Shown here in pieces: positions 37,782-46,849 of a stretch of 59,844 bases of DNA. Source of the stretch: Cyanobacteria bacterium FACHB-471 (GTDB taxonomy: Bacteria > Cyanobacteriota > Cyanobacteriia > Elainellales > Elainellaceae). The DNA is taken from contig JACJOC010000088.1 of NCBI GenBank assembly GCA_014695345.1, positions 1 through 59,844 on the forward strand. Direction: 5' to 3'. A program made the position numbers and the translations under genes. Every line of letters starts with the position of its first letter. Position 1 is the stretch's first letter. The notes under the pieces are model-generated. The model saw nothing but the letters and a program-made list of their open reading frames with translations. It was not told the origin of the DNA and made no database searches.

Positions 37782-38282
37782 CTAGAGTCCAGTAGCTTCG
37801 TCATGCTCTGCCGTAGTGGGATCAACTCCCATGGGGGAAACAATATCGCGGAAGAGGGTAATTTGCTGTTGAAACTCTAGCCCTTTGATTTGATTGAGCA
37901 AACCTTCTGCTTCAGAGGCAAGCTGATAGTTAGGTGGCATAGGGATGATTGTGGCACTGTCCATACCCTGAGCCAGCAGATACCAAAACAGCAGTTTGGT
38001 GGTATCGCCTAGTGCGCCGTACTCCCGGCTAATCAGATTATTATTTCCAGAAATCAAGTCTCGCTGAATCTGCAACTGCTGTTCATGAGACATATCCTTA
38101 ACTTGATTAAATAGCCCCTCTGCAACTTCTGTAGAAACGGTGCTAGCTCCGGGTGCCGCAGGCGTAACTGATTTGCCCATTTCTTTGTAGACAAACCAAA
38201 ATAGGGCTAGCTGCTGGTCTACGTCCAGACTACGAAAGTTTTGGACCAGTTCGCTGGAGGGGTTTGAAGTCGTATATGTCAT
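37782..38282 (-). CDS. Helical carotenoid protein (HCP), OCP N-terminal domain homologue
   Basis: This is a 166-residue all-helical protein equal to the N-terminal domain of orange carotenoid protein, with no C-terminal NTF2-like domain. The pattern SLDVDQQLALFWFVYKEMGK followed by LGDTTKLLFWYLLAQGMDSA and IPMPPNYQL matches two four-helix subdomains that clasp a ketocarotenoid such as canthaxanthin. HCPs quench singlet oxygen and some quench phycobilisomes. Which HCP subtype this is cannot be told by eye. It has no signal peptide. A keto-carotenoid source is encoded at 11574 (crtW). Confidence 0.93.
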   Translation of the reverse strand: MTYTTSNPSSELVQNFRSLDVDQQLALFWFVYKEMGKSVTPAAPGASTVSTEVAEGLFNQVKDMSHEQQLQIQRDLISGNNNLISREYGALGDTTKLLFWYLLAQGMDSATIIPMPPNYQLASEAEGLLNQIKGLEFQQQITLFRDIVSPMGVDPTTAEHDEATGL

Positions 38283-38379
38283 GAGAGTCTCATAAATCGT
38301 CTCTCTGACGCTATCAAGACCGCTGCGATCGCTTAAACCTGCTAAAGGCAGAGGCTCATAACCCCTCTCAAGACATAGC

Positions 38380-38733
38380 TTAACTGCCGATTTTGAAAGC
38401 TTCCACGAACATTCCGTAGATTAGACCAATCTTGACGCTGTTCAACATTTCTGTGAACAAGGGGCGCTTAAAAGGGCCTTCGGCTGACCTGCGAAGGCGA
38501 TCGCCCCTGGTTACAACCCAATTAGTTAATTCTGTGGAGGCAACCAGTAGCAAAGCAACGATGGAATCTAGCTCTGCGTTTTGTCCGGCGGTTGTTGCGA
38601 CCACTGTTGCCAGCAGGTTGCCAAACAAGAGACTAATGATTAGCAGCGAAAACCGTCGCCAAGGGTTTTGTAACCACCGATCAAGCCGTCCGAGCAAGGT
38701 ATCAACCAAACTGTTGAGACGAGTGTTTTGCAT
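38380..38733 (-). CDS. ycf20: Ycf20 family protein (DUF565)
   Basis: This is a 117-residue membrane protein with three hydrophobic segments. Family residues include PWRRFSLLIISLLFGNLLAT and SIVALLLVASTELTNWV, then the C-terminal SVKIGLIYGMFVEAFKIGS. In algae and plants Ycf20 homologues affect non-photochemical quenching; the bacterial role is unproven. It sits 97 bp upstream of HCP on the same strand, which suggests linked photoprotection roles (inference). Confidence 0.9.
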   Translation of the reverse strand: MQNTRLNSLVDTLLGRLDRWLQNPWRRFSLLIISLLFGNLLATVVATTAGQNAELDSIVALLLVASTELTNWVVTRGDRLRRSAEGPFKRPLFTEMLNSVKIGLIYGMFVEAFKIGS

Positions 38734-39082
38734 GACCGCGGGGTTCTCCAGAAACTAGGCAACAGCAATCGGGTTAACGCATCAAACTATCAGAATTAAA
38801 CCATCAGAACAGGGATAGGATGAAGTCGCCGCTGCATAATTCTAAAATTGCGGATCGCATCAGTATCGGGAGGAAGTAATGTAAGTCCTGGACTAGACTA
38901 AAGGAAGCAAGAATTGCAGGTCCACTTGAGTATAGGATGCCAACCCAAAGAGCATCTCCAGCTCATGCCATAGGATGTGATACATACCATAGGCTGTCAG
39001 CGGTAGGCTATTAGCGGTTTATTGAAAAGCCGTCGTTTTTTCCATTAATTCAATTTCGCGAGTTTGCAGGGGGCAGGGTGAA
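38734..39082. other. Intergenic region, no gene seen
   Basis: This is a 349-bp divergent spacer between ycf20 and a plus-strand hypothetical gene. It must hold both promoters. I see no repeat, hairpin or protein-like frame in it. Confidence 0.4.
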
Positions 39083-39709
39083 GTGACCAAAGATATGAAG
39101 CTAAAACTTTACCCCGCAGTTATCGGAGTTTTAGGCGTAGGCATCATTGTCTTATTGATTGGGCGATTCGATATCAGCATTTTAATGGAACCCATCCCAC
39201 CCGAAGAAATTGGGCTGGATTCTGCGCCTATTGCTGAGGAAGTTCCTAGAGAAACGGTGCCTTCTCCTAGCGTCACTTCGCCCCCAGTCGTGGTTAGCCC
39301 AGCGGCTCCAGCGACTCCAGCGGCTCCATCTGCGCCTCCAGACGAAAATCTGGCGATCGCCCAATCTGGCAATCTCCGAGTCAGCAATCAAACTGAGCAT
39401 CCTGTACGAGTTGCGCTTTTGTCGCAAGTCCCAGGTGATGCTACCTCTGCCTCAGATGCCTCAGCTACCGAAAACAGCACAGACGCTTATAAAGAACCTG
39501 TTCATTGGGACTTCGCACCGGGAGAGGGCAGCGCTAGTGGTCTGCTGCTTTCTCTACCAGAGGGTGAGCTTCAACTGCAAAACGGAGATGTTTTGGTCGT
39601 TTTTGCTCAGGATGGTTCGCGGCAATATTGGGGCCCATACGTGGCCGGCAAAACGGCAGGACCGACCTGGAGCAGCGGAACCGGAGAATGGCAGTTGATC
39701 GTCCAATAG
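39083..39709 (+). CDS. Membrane-anchored hypothetical protein with Pro/Ala linker (208 aa)
   Basis: One N-terminal transmembrane helix (YPAVIGVLGVGIIVLLIG, about residues 11-28) is followed by a Pro/Ala/Val-rich linker (40-88). The C-terminal domain (90-208) has beta-type sequence: NLRVSNQTEHPVRVALLSQV, HWDFAPGEGSASGLLLSL and QYWGPYVAG. That layout suggests a periplasmic beta-sandwich held by a flexible tether. The start is GTG 39083, or ATG 39095 (MKLKLYP). I recognise no family. The glycosyltransferase gene follows 82 bp later. Confidence 0.65.
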   Translation: MTKDMKLKLYPAVIGVLGVGIIVLLIGRFDISILMEPIPPEEIGLDSAPIAEEVPRETVPSPSVTSPPVVVSPAAPATPAAPSAPPDENLAIAQSGNLRVSNQTEHPVRVALLSQVPGDATSASDASATENSTDAYKEPVHWDFAPGEGSASGLLLSLPEGELQLQNGDVLVVFAQDGSRQYWGPYVAGKTAGPTWSSGTGEWQLIVQ

Positions 39710-39791
39710 AAAGGTCAGTTTTCCAGTTAAAGTAAGGTCTGGCAGACTATCTGTCAGACCTTAAACCCTCTTAAGTATCTGATAGCTCTAC

Positions 39792-41585
39792 ATGAAATTT
39801 GGGATCGATCGCCCCAGCAAACTTTTCCAACACTGGGAACAGCCCGTTCCAGCCTGGACACTTTCAATCATTTGGATTTGCCTAATCAGCTTTGTGGCTT
39901 TCATCTGGCATCTAGGCAGCATCGGTTTGGTTGACGAAACCGAGCCACTATTTGCCGAAGCCGCCCGCCAAATGACTGAAACGGGGGACTGGATTACGCC
40001 TTACTTTAACGGGGCAACTCGGTTTGATAAGCCACCCCTGATCTATTGGCTGATGGCGATCGCCTACCAAACCATTGGGGTTAACGAGTGGGCTGTGAGG
40101 CTGCCCTCAGCACTGGCGGCGATCGCCCTCACCACAATGGGATTTTACACGCTTAAACAGTTTGGCTTTCCTTCCCCTGCTGCGGCTGAAACGGCAACAG
40201 TCCCAAACTTACCTCACAAAACCAGTCGTCAACGCTGGCTAGCTGCCTGGATCGGTGCAGCCATGATGGCGCTTAATACGCACACGATTGTCTGGGCTAG
40301 AACAGGTGTTTCAGACATGCTGCTAAGCGGCTGTATGGGAATCGCATTGCTTGCTTTCTTTTGTGGCTATGCTCAGCCTGCACGACCCCAGGTGCAAGCC
40401 TGCTGGTATCTAGCTTTTTATGTGCTGTCTGCATTGGCTGTGTTAACCAAAGGTCCCGTGGGGATCGTGCTGCCTGTGCTGATTATCGGCGCATTTTTGC
40501 TTTATGTCGGCAACGGCTGGACGGTGCTGCGCGAGATGCGACTGCTGCGCGGTGGGCTGATCTTTTTGGCGATCGCTGTCCCCTGGTATATCCTGGTCAT
40601 CCAGGCAAACGGGCAGGAATATATTGACAGCTTCTTTGGCTACCACAACTTTGAGCGGTTTACCGAGGTCGTCAACCGTCACGATGCGCCCTGGTATTTT
40701 TACTTCTTCGCTGTTTTAGTTGGGTTCGCGCCCTGGTCGCTATATCTGCCCGTGGCGATTGCCCGTCTTCGCATCTGGCAGCGCACGCACTGGCAACAGC
40801 AACCCCGCGCTACACACCTGGGTCTGTTCGCCTCAAGCTGGCTGTTGATAATCTTCAGTTTTTTCACCATTGCGGTCACAAAGCTTCCCAGCTATGTCCT
40901 GCCGCTGATGCCTGCCGCAGCCATTCTGGTGGCGCTGCTCTGGAGCGAACAAATCACTCGTCCGCAGATCAGTCGTAGCGTTTTGATTACGGGTATTGTC
41001 AATACTATTTTTCTAGCAGCGCTGGCTGGGGCAGTGCTTTACAGCCCAAACTGGCTGGGCGATGACCCCACCATGCGAAATCTGCCAGAAGTAATCCGCC
41101 AATCCGGACTTTTGCCCTGGGGAGCAGCAAGTTGGGCGATCGCGGCGATCGTCATGTTGGTTTTGCTGCTGCGCCGCCGGGAACGCTGGCTTTGGCTAGT
41201 CAATTTCATGGGGTTCTTTGCTTTCATCGTGTTTGCTGTCATGCCCGCTTTCTCAGTTGTGGATGGTCTGAGACAACTCCCTTTGCGACAGCTTTCAGCG
41301 ACCATGCTGCAAGCTCAACAACCGCAAGAAATGCTGACGATGCTTGGGTTTCAGAAACCTAGCTTGGTATTTTACACAGAACGCCCTATTCTGTTCATCT
41401 CTGATCCCGATGACCTGGAAGAGCAGCTCGATCAGCTCTTTGAGCAAAATACCCCTTCGGTGCTGATGGTAGCCTTTCCCCACAAGCTGAGAGAAGCAGA
41501 CCTGGAGCCTGAACAATATCAGTTAGTTGAACAAGCAGGAGCCTACCAGCTAATTCGGATTCAGCTACCGCTCAAGGAAAATTAG
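39792..41585 (+). CDS. ArnT-like glycosyltransferase (PMT-type, GT83)
   Basis: This is a 597-residue polytopic enzyme using a polyprenyl-phosphate sugar donor. The N-terminal periplasmic loop contains LVDETEPLFAEAARQMTETG with the catalytic DE(T)EP motif, then DWITPYFNGATRFDKPPLIY, as in ArnT/PMT_2 enzymes. About 12 hydrophobic helices follow, and a C-terminal soluble domain (after about 490) includes LGFQKPSLVFYTERP. It probably transfers a sugar to lipid or protein at the outer face of the inner membrane. The acceptor is unknown. Confidence 0.88.
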   Translation: MKFGIDRPSKLFQHWEQPVPAWTLSIIWICLISFVAFIWHLGSIGLVDETEPLFAEAARQMTETGDWITPYFNGATRFDKPPLIYWLMAIAYQTIGVNEWAVRLPSALAAIALTTMGFYTLKQFGFPSPAAAETATVPNLPHKTSRQRWLAAWIGAAMMALNTHTIVWARTGVSDMLLSGCMGIALLAFFCGYAQPARPQVQACWYLAFYVLSALAVLTKGPVGIVLPVLIIGAFLLYVGNGWTVLREMRLLRGGLIFLAIAVPWYILVIQANGQEYIDSFFGYHNFERFTEVVNRHDAPWYFYFFAVLVGFAPWSLYLPVAIARLRIWQRTHWQQQPRATHLGLFASSWLLIIFSFFTIAVTKLPSYVLPLMPAAAILVALLWSEQITRPQISRSVLITGIVNTIFLAALAGAVLYSPNWLGDDPTMRNLPEVIRQSGLLPWGAASWAIAAIVMLVLLLRRRERWLWLVNFMGFFAFIVFAVMPAFSVVDGLRQLPLRQLSATMLQAQQPQEMLTMLGFQKPSLVFYTERPILFISDPDDLEEQLDQLFEQNTPSVLMVAFPHKLREADLEPEQYQLVEQAGAYQLIRIQLPLKEN

Positions 41586-41639
41586 CAATTGTCGCTGAAT
41601 TGAATGGTTGGCATTTGCCATCCGTCATGAGTGAATAGG

Positions 41640-42926
41640 CTAGAGCAACTGTCGGAATATCAGTCCAAATTTGCCTCGAAATTTTTCTAAGAACGAGCGT
41701 TTTTGCCAATCTTCTAGAGAAATTAGAGCACTTTTGGCGAAAGAGTCTAGCAGAAAATTCTCGGTCTGTTGAGCCAGGTGGCGATCGCTCACGGACACAT
41801 TCATCTCATCATTTAAGAAGAAGCTGCGCTCATCCATATTAGTGCTGCCATGACTGACCCAGGTGTCATCGACCAGCACAACTTTGGCATGGAGCATGTT
41901 AGGTACATACTCATAAATTTTTACGCCAGCTTTGAGCAAATCCCCGTACAGTTCCCGCGCCGTGTAATAAACATAAGGCTTATCGTTGCGAACCCCCATT
42001 GTTAGGATTCGTACATCTACGCCCGCTTTGCTAGCCTTTACCAGCACGCTTTGGGTGTGTTTATCGGGTACGAGATAGGGGCTGCTAATCCAGAGTCGCC
42101 GTCGTGCTGCCTGAATGCTGGTCTGAAACAGGATGTGCAGCGCAGAGTTTTCAGGAGAGAAAGTGCCCATTGTCACGAAGGCAGTGTGTCCTTTAGGTGG
42201 GCAAGGTTGAAACACTTCTGAACTCAAGTCACCAATGCCGCCCACGGTTGTCCAGTTTTCCATAAACACCCCTTCCAGGGTGCTCAAGATTGATCCCTCG
42301 TAGCGCACTTCAAAATCTCGCCAGGGTGCAGTGCCACCTGTATCGCTTTTACCGTCCCACTCGTCTGAAACACCTGCGCCACCGATCAGAGCAACTTTGC
42401 CGTCGATCAGCAATAGTTTGCGGTGGGTGCGGGTGTTGTAGTCAAGGGGCGCTTTCCAGCTAAACGGGCTGAAGAAGTGTACTTCTACACCTGCGGCTTT
42501 GAGCGACTTCCAGTATTTTTGGGGCATAGAGCTTGCCCCATGACAGTCAACTACAAGCTGCACTGCAACTCCAGCTTGGGCACGTTCACTCAGGGCGATC
42601 GCAAAATCATCTGCCCGTCGCCCTGGTGTCATGTAAAAAGTTTCAAAATGAATTGTCTTTTGAGCGCTTTGAATTGCCTGGAGCCGTGCTGCATAGATCT
42701 CATCAGCTTCAACAAAAAATCCGATGGGACACGCATGGGTGGGCAGACTAGAGGCAAATCCGGCGATCGCCAGGAAAAAACTAGGCTCATCCACCCTCGG
42801 AACATTCCGCAGCGGGTAACTGATCTTGCGACGAAAGCTGCCTCGGAAGTAAAGGATTAGTAGCGTAGCAGCAAGCAGAACCAGGAGAACAGTAATGATC
42901 CAGCCTAAAATTCCTTCTGGTTCCAT
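41640..42926 (-). CDS. cls: Cardiolipin synthase-like phospholipase D family protein
   Basis: This is a 428-residue protein with an N-terminal membrane helix (WIITVLLVLLAATLLILYF). Two HKD motifs are present: THRKLLLIDGKVALIGG (about 168) and HAKVVLVDDTWVSHGSTNMD (about 343). These pair to form one active site that joins two phosphatidyl groups, or cleaves phosphodiesters. The FFLNDEMNVSV ending after the second motif is typical of Cls. It could also serve another PLD reaction. Confidence 0.88.
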   Translation of the reverse strand: MEPEGILGWIITVLLVLLAATLLILYFRGSFRRKISYPLRNVPRVDEPSFFLAIAGFASSLPTHACPIGFFVEADEIYAARLQAIQSAQKTIHFETFYMTPGRRADDFAIALSERAQAGVAVQLVVDCHGASSMPQKYWKSLKAAGVEVHFFSPFSWKAPLDYNTRTHRKLLLIDGKVALIGGAGVSDEWDGKSDTGGTAPWRDFEVRYEGSILSTLEGVFMENWTTVGGIGDLSSEVFQPCPPKGHTAFVTMGTFSPENSALHILFQTSIQAARRRLWISSPYLVPDKHTQSVLVKASKAGVDVRILTMGVRNDKPYVYYTARELYGDLLKAGVKIYEYVPNMLHAKVVLVDDTWVSHGSTNMDERSFFLNDEMNVSVSDRHLAQQTENFLLDSFAKSALISLEDWQKRSFLEKFRGKFGLIFRQLL

Positions 42927-43191
42927 AATTTTTTCCAGGCTCTGGCTCTAAGCCCTCGAATGACATTCAGGAGTTTAGAGGGATGAATCAATTTCTCGCT
43001 ACTACCAAAAGCCAGATATTGTTCAAACCAGAATATTTTTACTTGCCCTTAAGTAGCCGCTAAGCAAAGGTAGCCAATACACCGTTTTGAGTTTTTTTAG
43101 GCTGCCTTGACTATCCCTCCAGCTCAAGTCTGTTCTTCTCAAACATCTTTACTGAGGCTGCGTTGAAATCAAGGTTGTGCTTTAACGATTG

Positions 43192-43662
43192 TTAGCTTTT
43201 ATACAAGCTGACGACCGTCGATACGAGAGACAGCATAGCTGCGACCCATACACCGATCATCGTAATCTTATTCTCTTTTGCCTGTCGAGCAGTTTCTTGT
43301 TCTTCGTTAACCTTATTTGTAATAAATGTAAAGAGAGAAAGTAACTCCTCGTTTGTAAGGGCTTCACCCGCGTTTACAACATTACTGTCAACATATTTTC
43401 GACGAGCGTAACGTAGCTGCAATGAGTATTTGTATTGCAAGCCATAATTTTTAGTAGGATAAGGCTTCTCGGTTCTTCTAAAAAGTCCTTTGAAGTTATC
43501 TAAAACACTGATAACTTCCTGCTTATCAAGACCAAGTCGCTGCGCTAATTTAAGTGCATTAGCAGCGTCAGCTTCATTCCCGCTCACCACTGCAAGATGA
43601 GTAACTAGGGCAACTAGAGTTTCAAAGTGTTGACTATAACTAAGCGTCTTTTTCTGTGCCAT
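43192..43662 (-). CDS. Unknown tail-anchored protein (156 aa)
   Basis: The first 75 residues are helical and resemble a winged-helix-like domain (LVTHLAVVSGNEADAANALK, LGLDKQEVISVLDNF). A basic Tyr-rich middle follows (YKYSLQLRYARRKYV), then a charged helix (NKVNEEQETARQAKEN). A single hydrophobic segment is at the very end (TMIGVWVAAMLSLVSTVVSL). A soluble domain with a C-terminal anchor therefore faces the cytoplasm. The region looks more A/T-rich than its neighbours. It lies 94 bp downstream of potC. I recognise no family. Confidence 0.7.
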   Translation of the reverse strand: MAQKKTLSYSQHFETLVALVTHLAVVSGNEADAANALKLAQRLGLDKQEVISVLDNFKGLFRRTEKPYPTKNYGLQYKYSLQLRYARRKYVDSNVVNAGEALTNEELLSLFTFITNKVNEEQETARQAKENKITMIGVWVAAMLSLVSTVVSLYKS

Positions 43663-43756
43663 TCACCTCAAACCTTCAATGTCAATTACAGTAGGTCAAG
43701 ATATGGCACTTTAGTTCGTGACAACTGATCGCAGCGTGATTGATCTTTGTCATCAG

Positions 43757-44578
43757 TTAAACCGATCGCCTCTGATCACCGCGATAGCGAATATATTCTG
43801 CTAAAAATGCCAGTACGCCAGATGCCAGAATTAGCACGACGCTAAGCGCGTTGATGTCAGGTTTAACGCCTGTGCGAACGCGGCTGAAGATTTCCATGGG
43901 TAACGTGTTCGCACCGCCGCCTGCTGTGAAGCTAGAGATCAACAAGTCATCCATGCTCAACACAAAAGCTAGCAGACAGCCAGATACGATCGCAGGCATC
44001 AATTCAGGCAGTAAAACTTTGAGGAATGCCTGAGTGGGAGTTGCGCCTAAATCCAGAGCCGCTTCTTCTAAATGCGGGTTCAATCCAGATAAGCGAGTGG
44101 AAACAACTACTGCTACGTAAGCCAGACAAAAAACAATGTGGGATGCCACTATCGTCCACAGGCTGAGGGGGATCGCAAATGAGGCGAGAAAAACCAAGGT
44201 TGCAACGGCGATCGCAATATCAGGAATAATCAGCGGCAAATAGGAAGCCCCCCGATAAAGCCCTTTCCCCCAAAACTGATATCTCGCTAAACCGACTGCC
44301 ATCAACGTTCCCAACACAGCCGACACACCGACAGCACAAATGGCGATCGCTAGACTGTCTTGCAGTGCGGCAAAAATGCGCGAGTCGTTGAATAGGATCT
44401 CGTACCACTTCAAACTAAACCCTTCCCAGGTGGCGCTAAAGCGTGAAGCGTTAAAGCTATAGAACGCCAAAATCAGAATCGGCAGGTACATGAACACGAA
44501 CACCGCTAGCGAAATGACGGCCTGCCAGGATGCCCGGATTGGGAAAGTGGGTTTGGAAGTGGGTTTAGGGGAGTTCAC
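43757..44578 (-). CDS. potC: Spermidine/putrescine ABC transporter permease PotC
   Basis: This is a 273-residue inner-membrane permease with six helices. The EAA loop is EEAALDLGATPTQAFLKVLL, the contact site for the ATPase. LSMDDLLISSFTAGGGANTL is typical of PotC-type permeases. It is the last gene of the pot operon, 45 bp after potB. Substrate assignment as polyamine rests on the operon. Confidence 0.92.
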   Translation of the reverse strand: MNSPKPTSKPTFPIRASWQAVISLAVFVFMYLPILILAFYSFNASRFSATWEGFSLKWYEILFNDSRIFAALQDSLAIAICAVGVSAVLGTLMAVGLARYQFWGKGLYRGASYLPLIIPDIAIAVATLVFLASFAIPLSLWTIVASHIVFCLAYVAVVVSTRLSGLNPHLEEAALDLGATPTQAFLKVLLPELMPAIVSGCLLAFVLSMDDLLISSFTAGGGANTLPMEIFSRVRTGVKPDINALSVVLILASGVLAFLAEYIRYRGDQRRSV

Positions 44579-44623
44579 GCCGCAGAGGAAGGGATTAGGG
44601 GTTAGGTAGGGATTGGGGATGAG

Positions 44624-45541
44624 TTATGAGAAGCTTTCGGGGTCACGATCGCCATACTTGATTAACAGGGCGATCGCAATGCTCACTGCCAAGATCAGTA
44701 CCATACTGAGACCAGAACCCAAGCCCCAGTTGCGAGTTGCACCAAGAAACTGGTTATAAATTAACCGCGAAACGGTCATGCTAGACGCGCCGCCCAACAG
44801 TTCTGGCACCACAAAATCTCCCAAACCAGCAATAAACACCAGCAAACAGCCTGCCGCAATGCCAGGTAGCGTCTGCGGTACTGTCACTTTCCAAAAGGTT
44901 TGTGGGGCGCTAGCACCCAGGTCGGCTGCTGCCTCCAGCAAGCGTTTGTCGAGCTTTTCTAAAGAAGCATAGAGAACCAGCACCATGTAGGGCAAAAAGC
45001 TATAGCTCATGCCAATAAACACGGCTGAACTGCGGTTGAGTAGATCCAGCGTGGGTAGCCCAAAGGTGCTGAGAAATGAGTTCAGTACGCCTGTGGGTCG
45101 CAAAATCGTGATCCAGGCATAGGCTCTGAGCAAAGAGGAAGTCCACAACGGCAACACAAAACCAACCAGCAGCAGGTTTTGCCAGCGTTTGGGAGCCATC
45201 AGCGCAATCCAGTAAGCAACCGGAAACCCCAACAGCAGCGTCAAGACCGTACTGCCAAGGGCAAAAAAGACCGATCGCCAGATTACCTGAAGATAAATGG
45301 GCTGCAAAATGTTCAGGTAATTTCCAAAGCCAAAGCCATCCATTGGCTGTCCGGGACGAATCCCAGGAATCAAGCTGAGTTGAAAAATTAGCAGCGTTGG
45401 GATGACCAGCAGTAGCAACAGCCAAACTCCTGGTGGGCCGAGCAACACCAGTGGTCCAACCAAGTGACCGAGCTTTTGCTGCCACCTCGGACTCACTTTG
45501 GCTTTAGGAACTACAGAAGGCGTTGGGGTTGAAGTTGACAT
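44624..45541 (-). CDS. potB: Spermidine/putrescine ABC transporter permease PotB
   Basis: This is a 305-residue permease with six helices after a basic N-terminus. The EAA loop is LLEAAADLGASAPQTFWKVT, followed by GLGDFVVPELLGGASSMTVS, as in PotB/PotH proteins. It pairs with PotC to form the membrane channel. It lies 61 bp after potD; a small hairpin sits in the gap. Confidence 0.92.
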   Translation of the reverse strand: MSTSTPTPSVVPKAKVSPRWQQKLGHLVGPLVLLGPPGVWLLLLLVIPTLLIFQLSLIPGIRPGQPMDGFGFGNYLNILQPIYLQVIWRSVFFALGSTVLTLLLGFPVAYWIALMAPKRWQNLLLVGFVLPLWTSSLLRAYAWITILRPTGVLNSFLSTFGLPTLDLLNRSSAVFIGMSYSFLPYMVLVLYASLEKLDKRLLEAAADLGASAPQTFWKVTVPQTLPGIAAGCLLVFIAGLGDFVVPELLGGASSMTVSRLIYNQFLGATRNWGLGSGLSMVLILAVSIAIALLIKYGDRDPESFS

Positions 45542-45569
45542 AGACGCATAACGAGGAGGAAAAAATACA

Positions 45570-45590
45570 GGGGCGCAAAGTTTGCGCCCC
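45570..45590. repeat. Short palindrome in the potD-potB gap
   Basis: Arms GGGGCGCAAA and TTTGCGCCCC surround a single G. It may attenuate transcription or protect the potD mRNA end, giving more binding protein than permease (inference). It resembles the GTAGGGGC-type palindromes at 4742 and 13361. Confidence 0.65.
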
Positions 45591-45602
45591 TACCCAAGTC
45601 AA

Positions 45603-46754
45603 TTAGCTACTGGTTAGCTGTGTCCAGTACTGGTCATACAGCTCTGTTGCTTCTTCCGAGACGGGCGCAATTCCCTCGCATCGATCGAGCAAATCTTGAG
45701 GTGGGAACAACTTTGTATCAGCTTTAGTTTCCGCAGACAGTTGCTCGTAGGCAGTTTTATTGGGCGTTGCAAATTTAAGTCGCTCTACTAAACTGGCAGC
45801 GTTTTCTGGTACCAGTAGGAAATTTAGCCATTCATAAGCTGCATCTAGGTTGGGTGCCGACTTAGGAATAACCATCGTGTCCGTCCAGAGAGAGGAACCC
45901 GTTTCTGGAATGACATATTCCAAGTCGGGATTTTCCTCGATTAAGGCAATTGCATCAACGGAGTAAGCCATTGACACAAGTAGGTCACCGCTGGCAACCT
46001 GGTCTTCCCAACCGTTGGTGATGAAGCTGGCGATCGCTGGTTTTAGCTCTACCAATCGGTTATAGGCTTCCTCAAGCTCAGCCGGATCTTCGGAATTGTA
46101 GGAATAACCGAGCGAATGCAACACTCCGCCCATGACTTCCCGCACGTCGTTCAGCAAGGTGATTTTCCGATCTAACGACCCGCCATTTTCCCAGAAATAA
46201 TCCCAGCCTGTCAGGGTTGTACCCAGGTTAGCGGGATTGTAGATAAAACCTGTCGTACCCCAAGTTGCGGCAATGCTGTGGGCACTGCCCGGATCATAAA
46301 CGGGGTCTTGCCACTGCGATCGCAGGTTTTCTAGCCCGACTAAACGAGATTTATCGAGGGGAGTCAGCATATCCAGCCCGATCATCTCACTCACCATGTA
46401 GTCAGAGGGGAAGATGATGCTGTAGGCGCTACCGCCACCAGCCTGCATCTTCGCCAGCATGGTTTCATTAGAGTCGTAGGTATCTACAACAACTTCAACG
46501 CCCGTTTTTGCCTTAAAGCTGTCTAACAACTCCTGATCCGTATAGTTTGCCCAACTGTAGACATGTAGGGTACCGCCATCAGAAGCAGCGCTGCTAGCTG
46601 CGGGCTCTTCAGAGTTAACGTCTGCTAGATTACGGGCACAGTTTGACAAGACGGCACCCGAGAGGGCGGCGGCTGACAGTTGCAGAAAACCGCGTCTGGT
46701 GCTGGCGATCCGGGGCGATCGCCCTGGGTAAAATCGGGGCTTTCGGGTGTTCAT
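45603..46754 (-). CDS. potD: Polyamine ABC transporter substrate-binding protein PotD
   Basis: This is a 383-residue periplasmic binding protein. The N-terminus carries a twin-arginine-like signal, STRRGFLQLSAAALSGAVL, directly followed by a lipobox ending in Cys (LSNC), so it may be a Tat-exported lipoprotein. The mature part begins a PotD/F fold: LHVYSWANYTDQELLDSFKA, then SDYMVSEMIGLDML. It delivers spermidine or putrescine to PotBC. It is second in the operon, after potA. Confidence 0.9.
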   Translation of the reverse strand: MNTRKPRFYPGRSPRIASTRRGFLQLSAAALSGAVLSNCARNLADVNSEEPAASSAASDGGTLHVYSWANYTDQELLDSFKAKTGVEVVVDTYDSNETMLAKMQAGGGSAYSIIFPSDYMVSEMIGLDMLTPLDKSRLVGLENLRSQWQDPVYDPGSAHSIAATWGTTGFIYNPANLGTTLTGWDYFWENGGSLDRKITLLNDVREVMGGVLHSLGYSYNSEDPAELEEAYNRLVELKPAIASFITNGWEDQVASGDLLVSMAYSVDAIALIEENPDLEYVIPETGSSLWTDTMVIPKSAPNLDAAYEWLNFLLVPENAASLVERLKFATPNKTAYEQLSAETKADTKLFPPQDLLDRCEGIAPVSEEATELYDQYWTQLTSS

Positions 46755-46849
46755 TAGAAGTAAAACGCTCTCCTTGACCTAATACAACAGGGGAAGATCA
46801 AACACAATGACAAGTTTGTACGCCAATGCGAGACGAGATTGCAACTATC

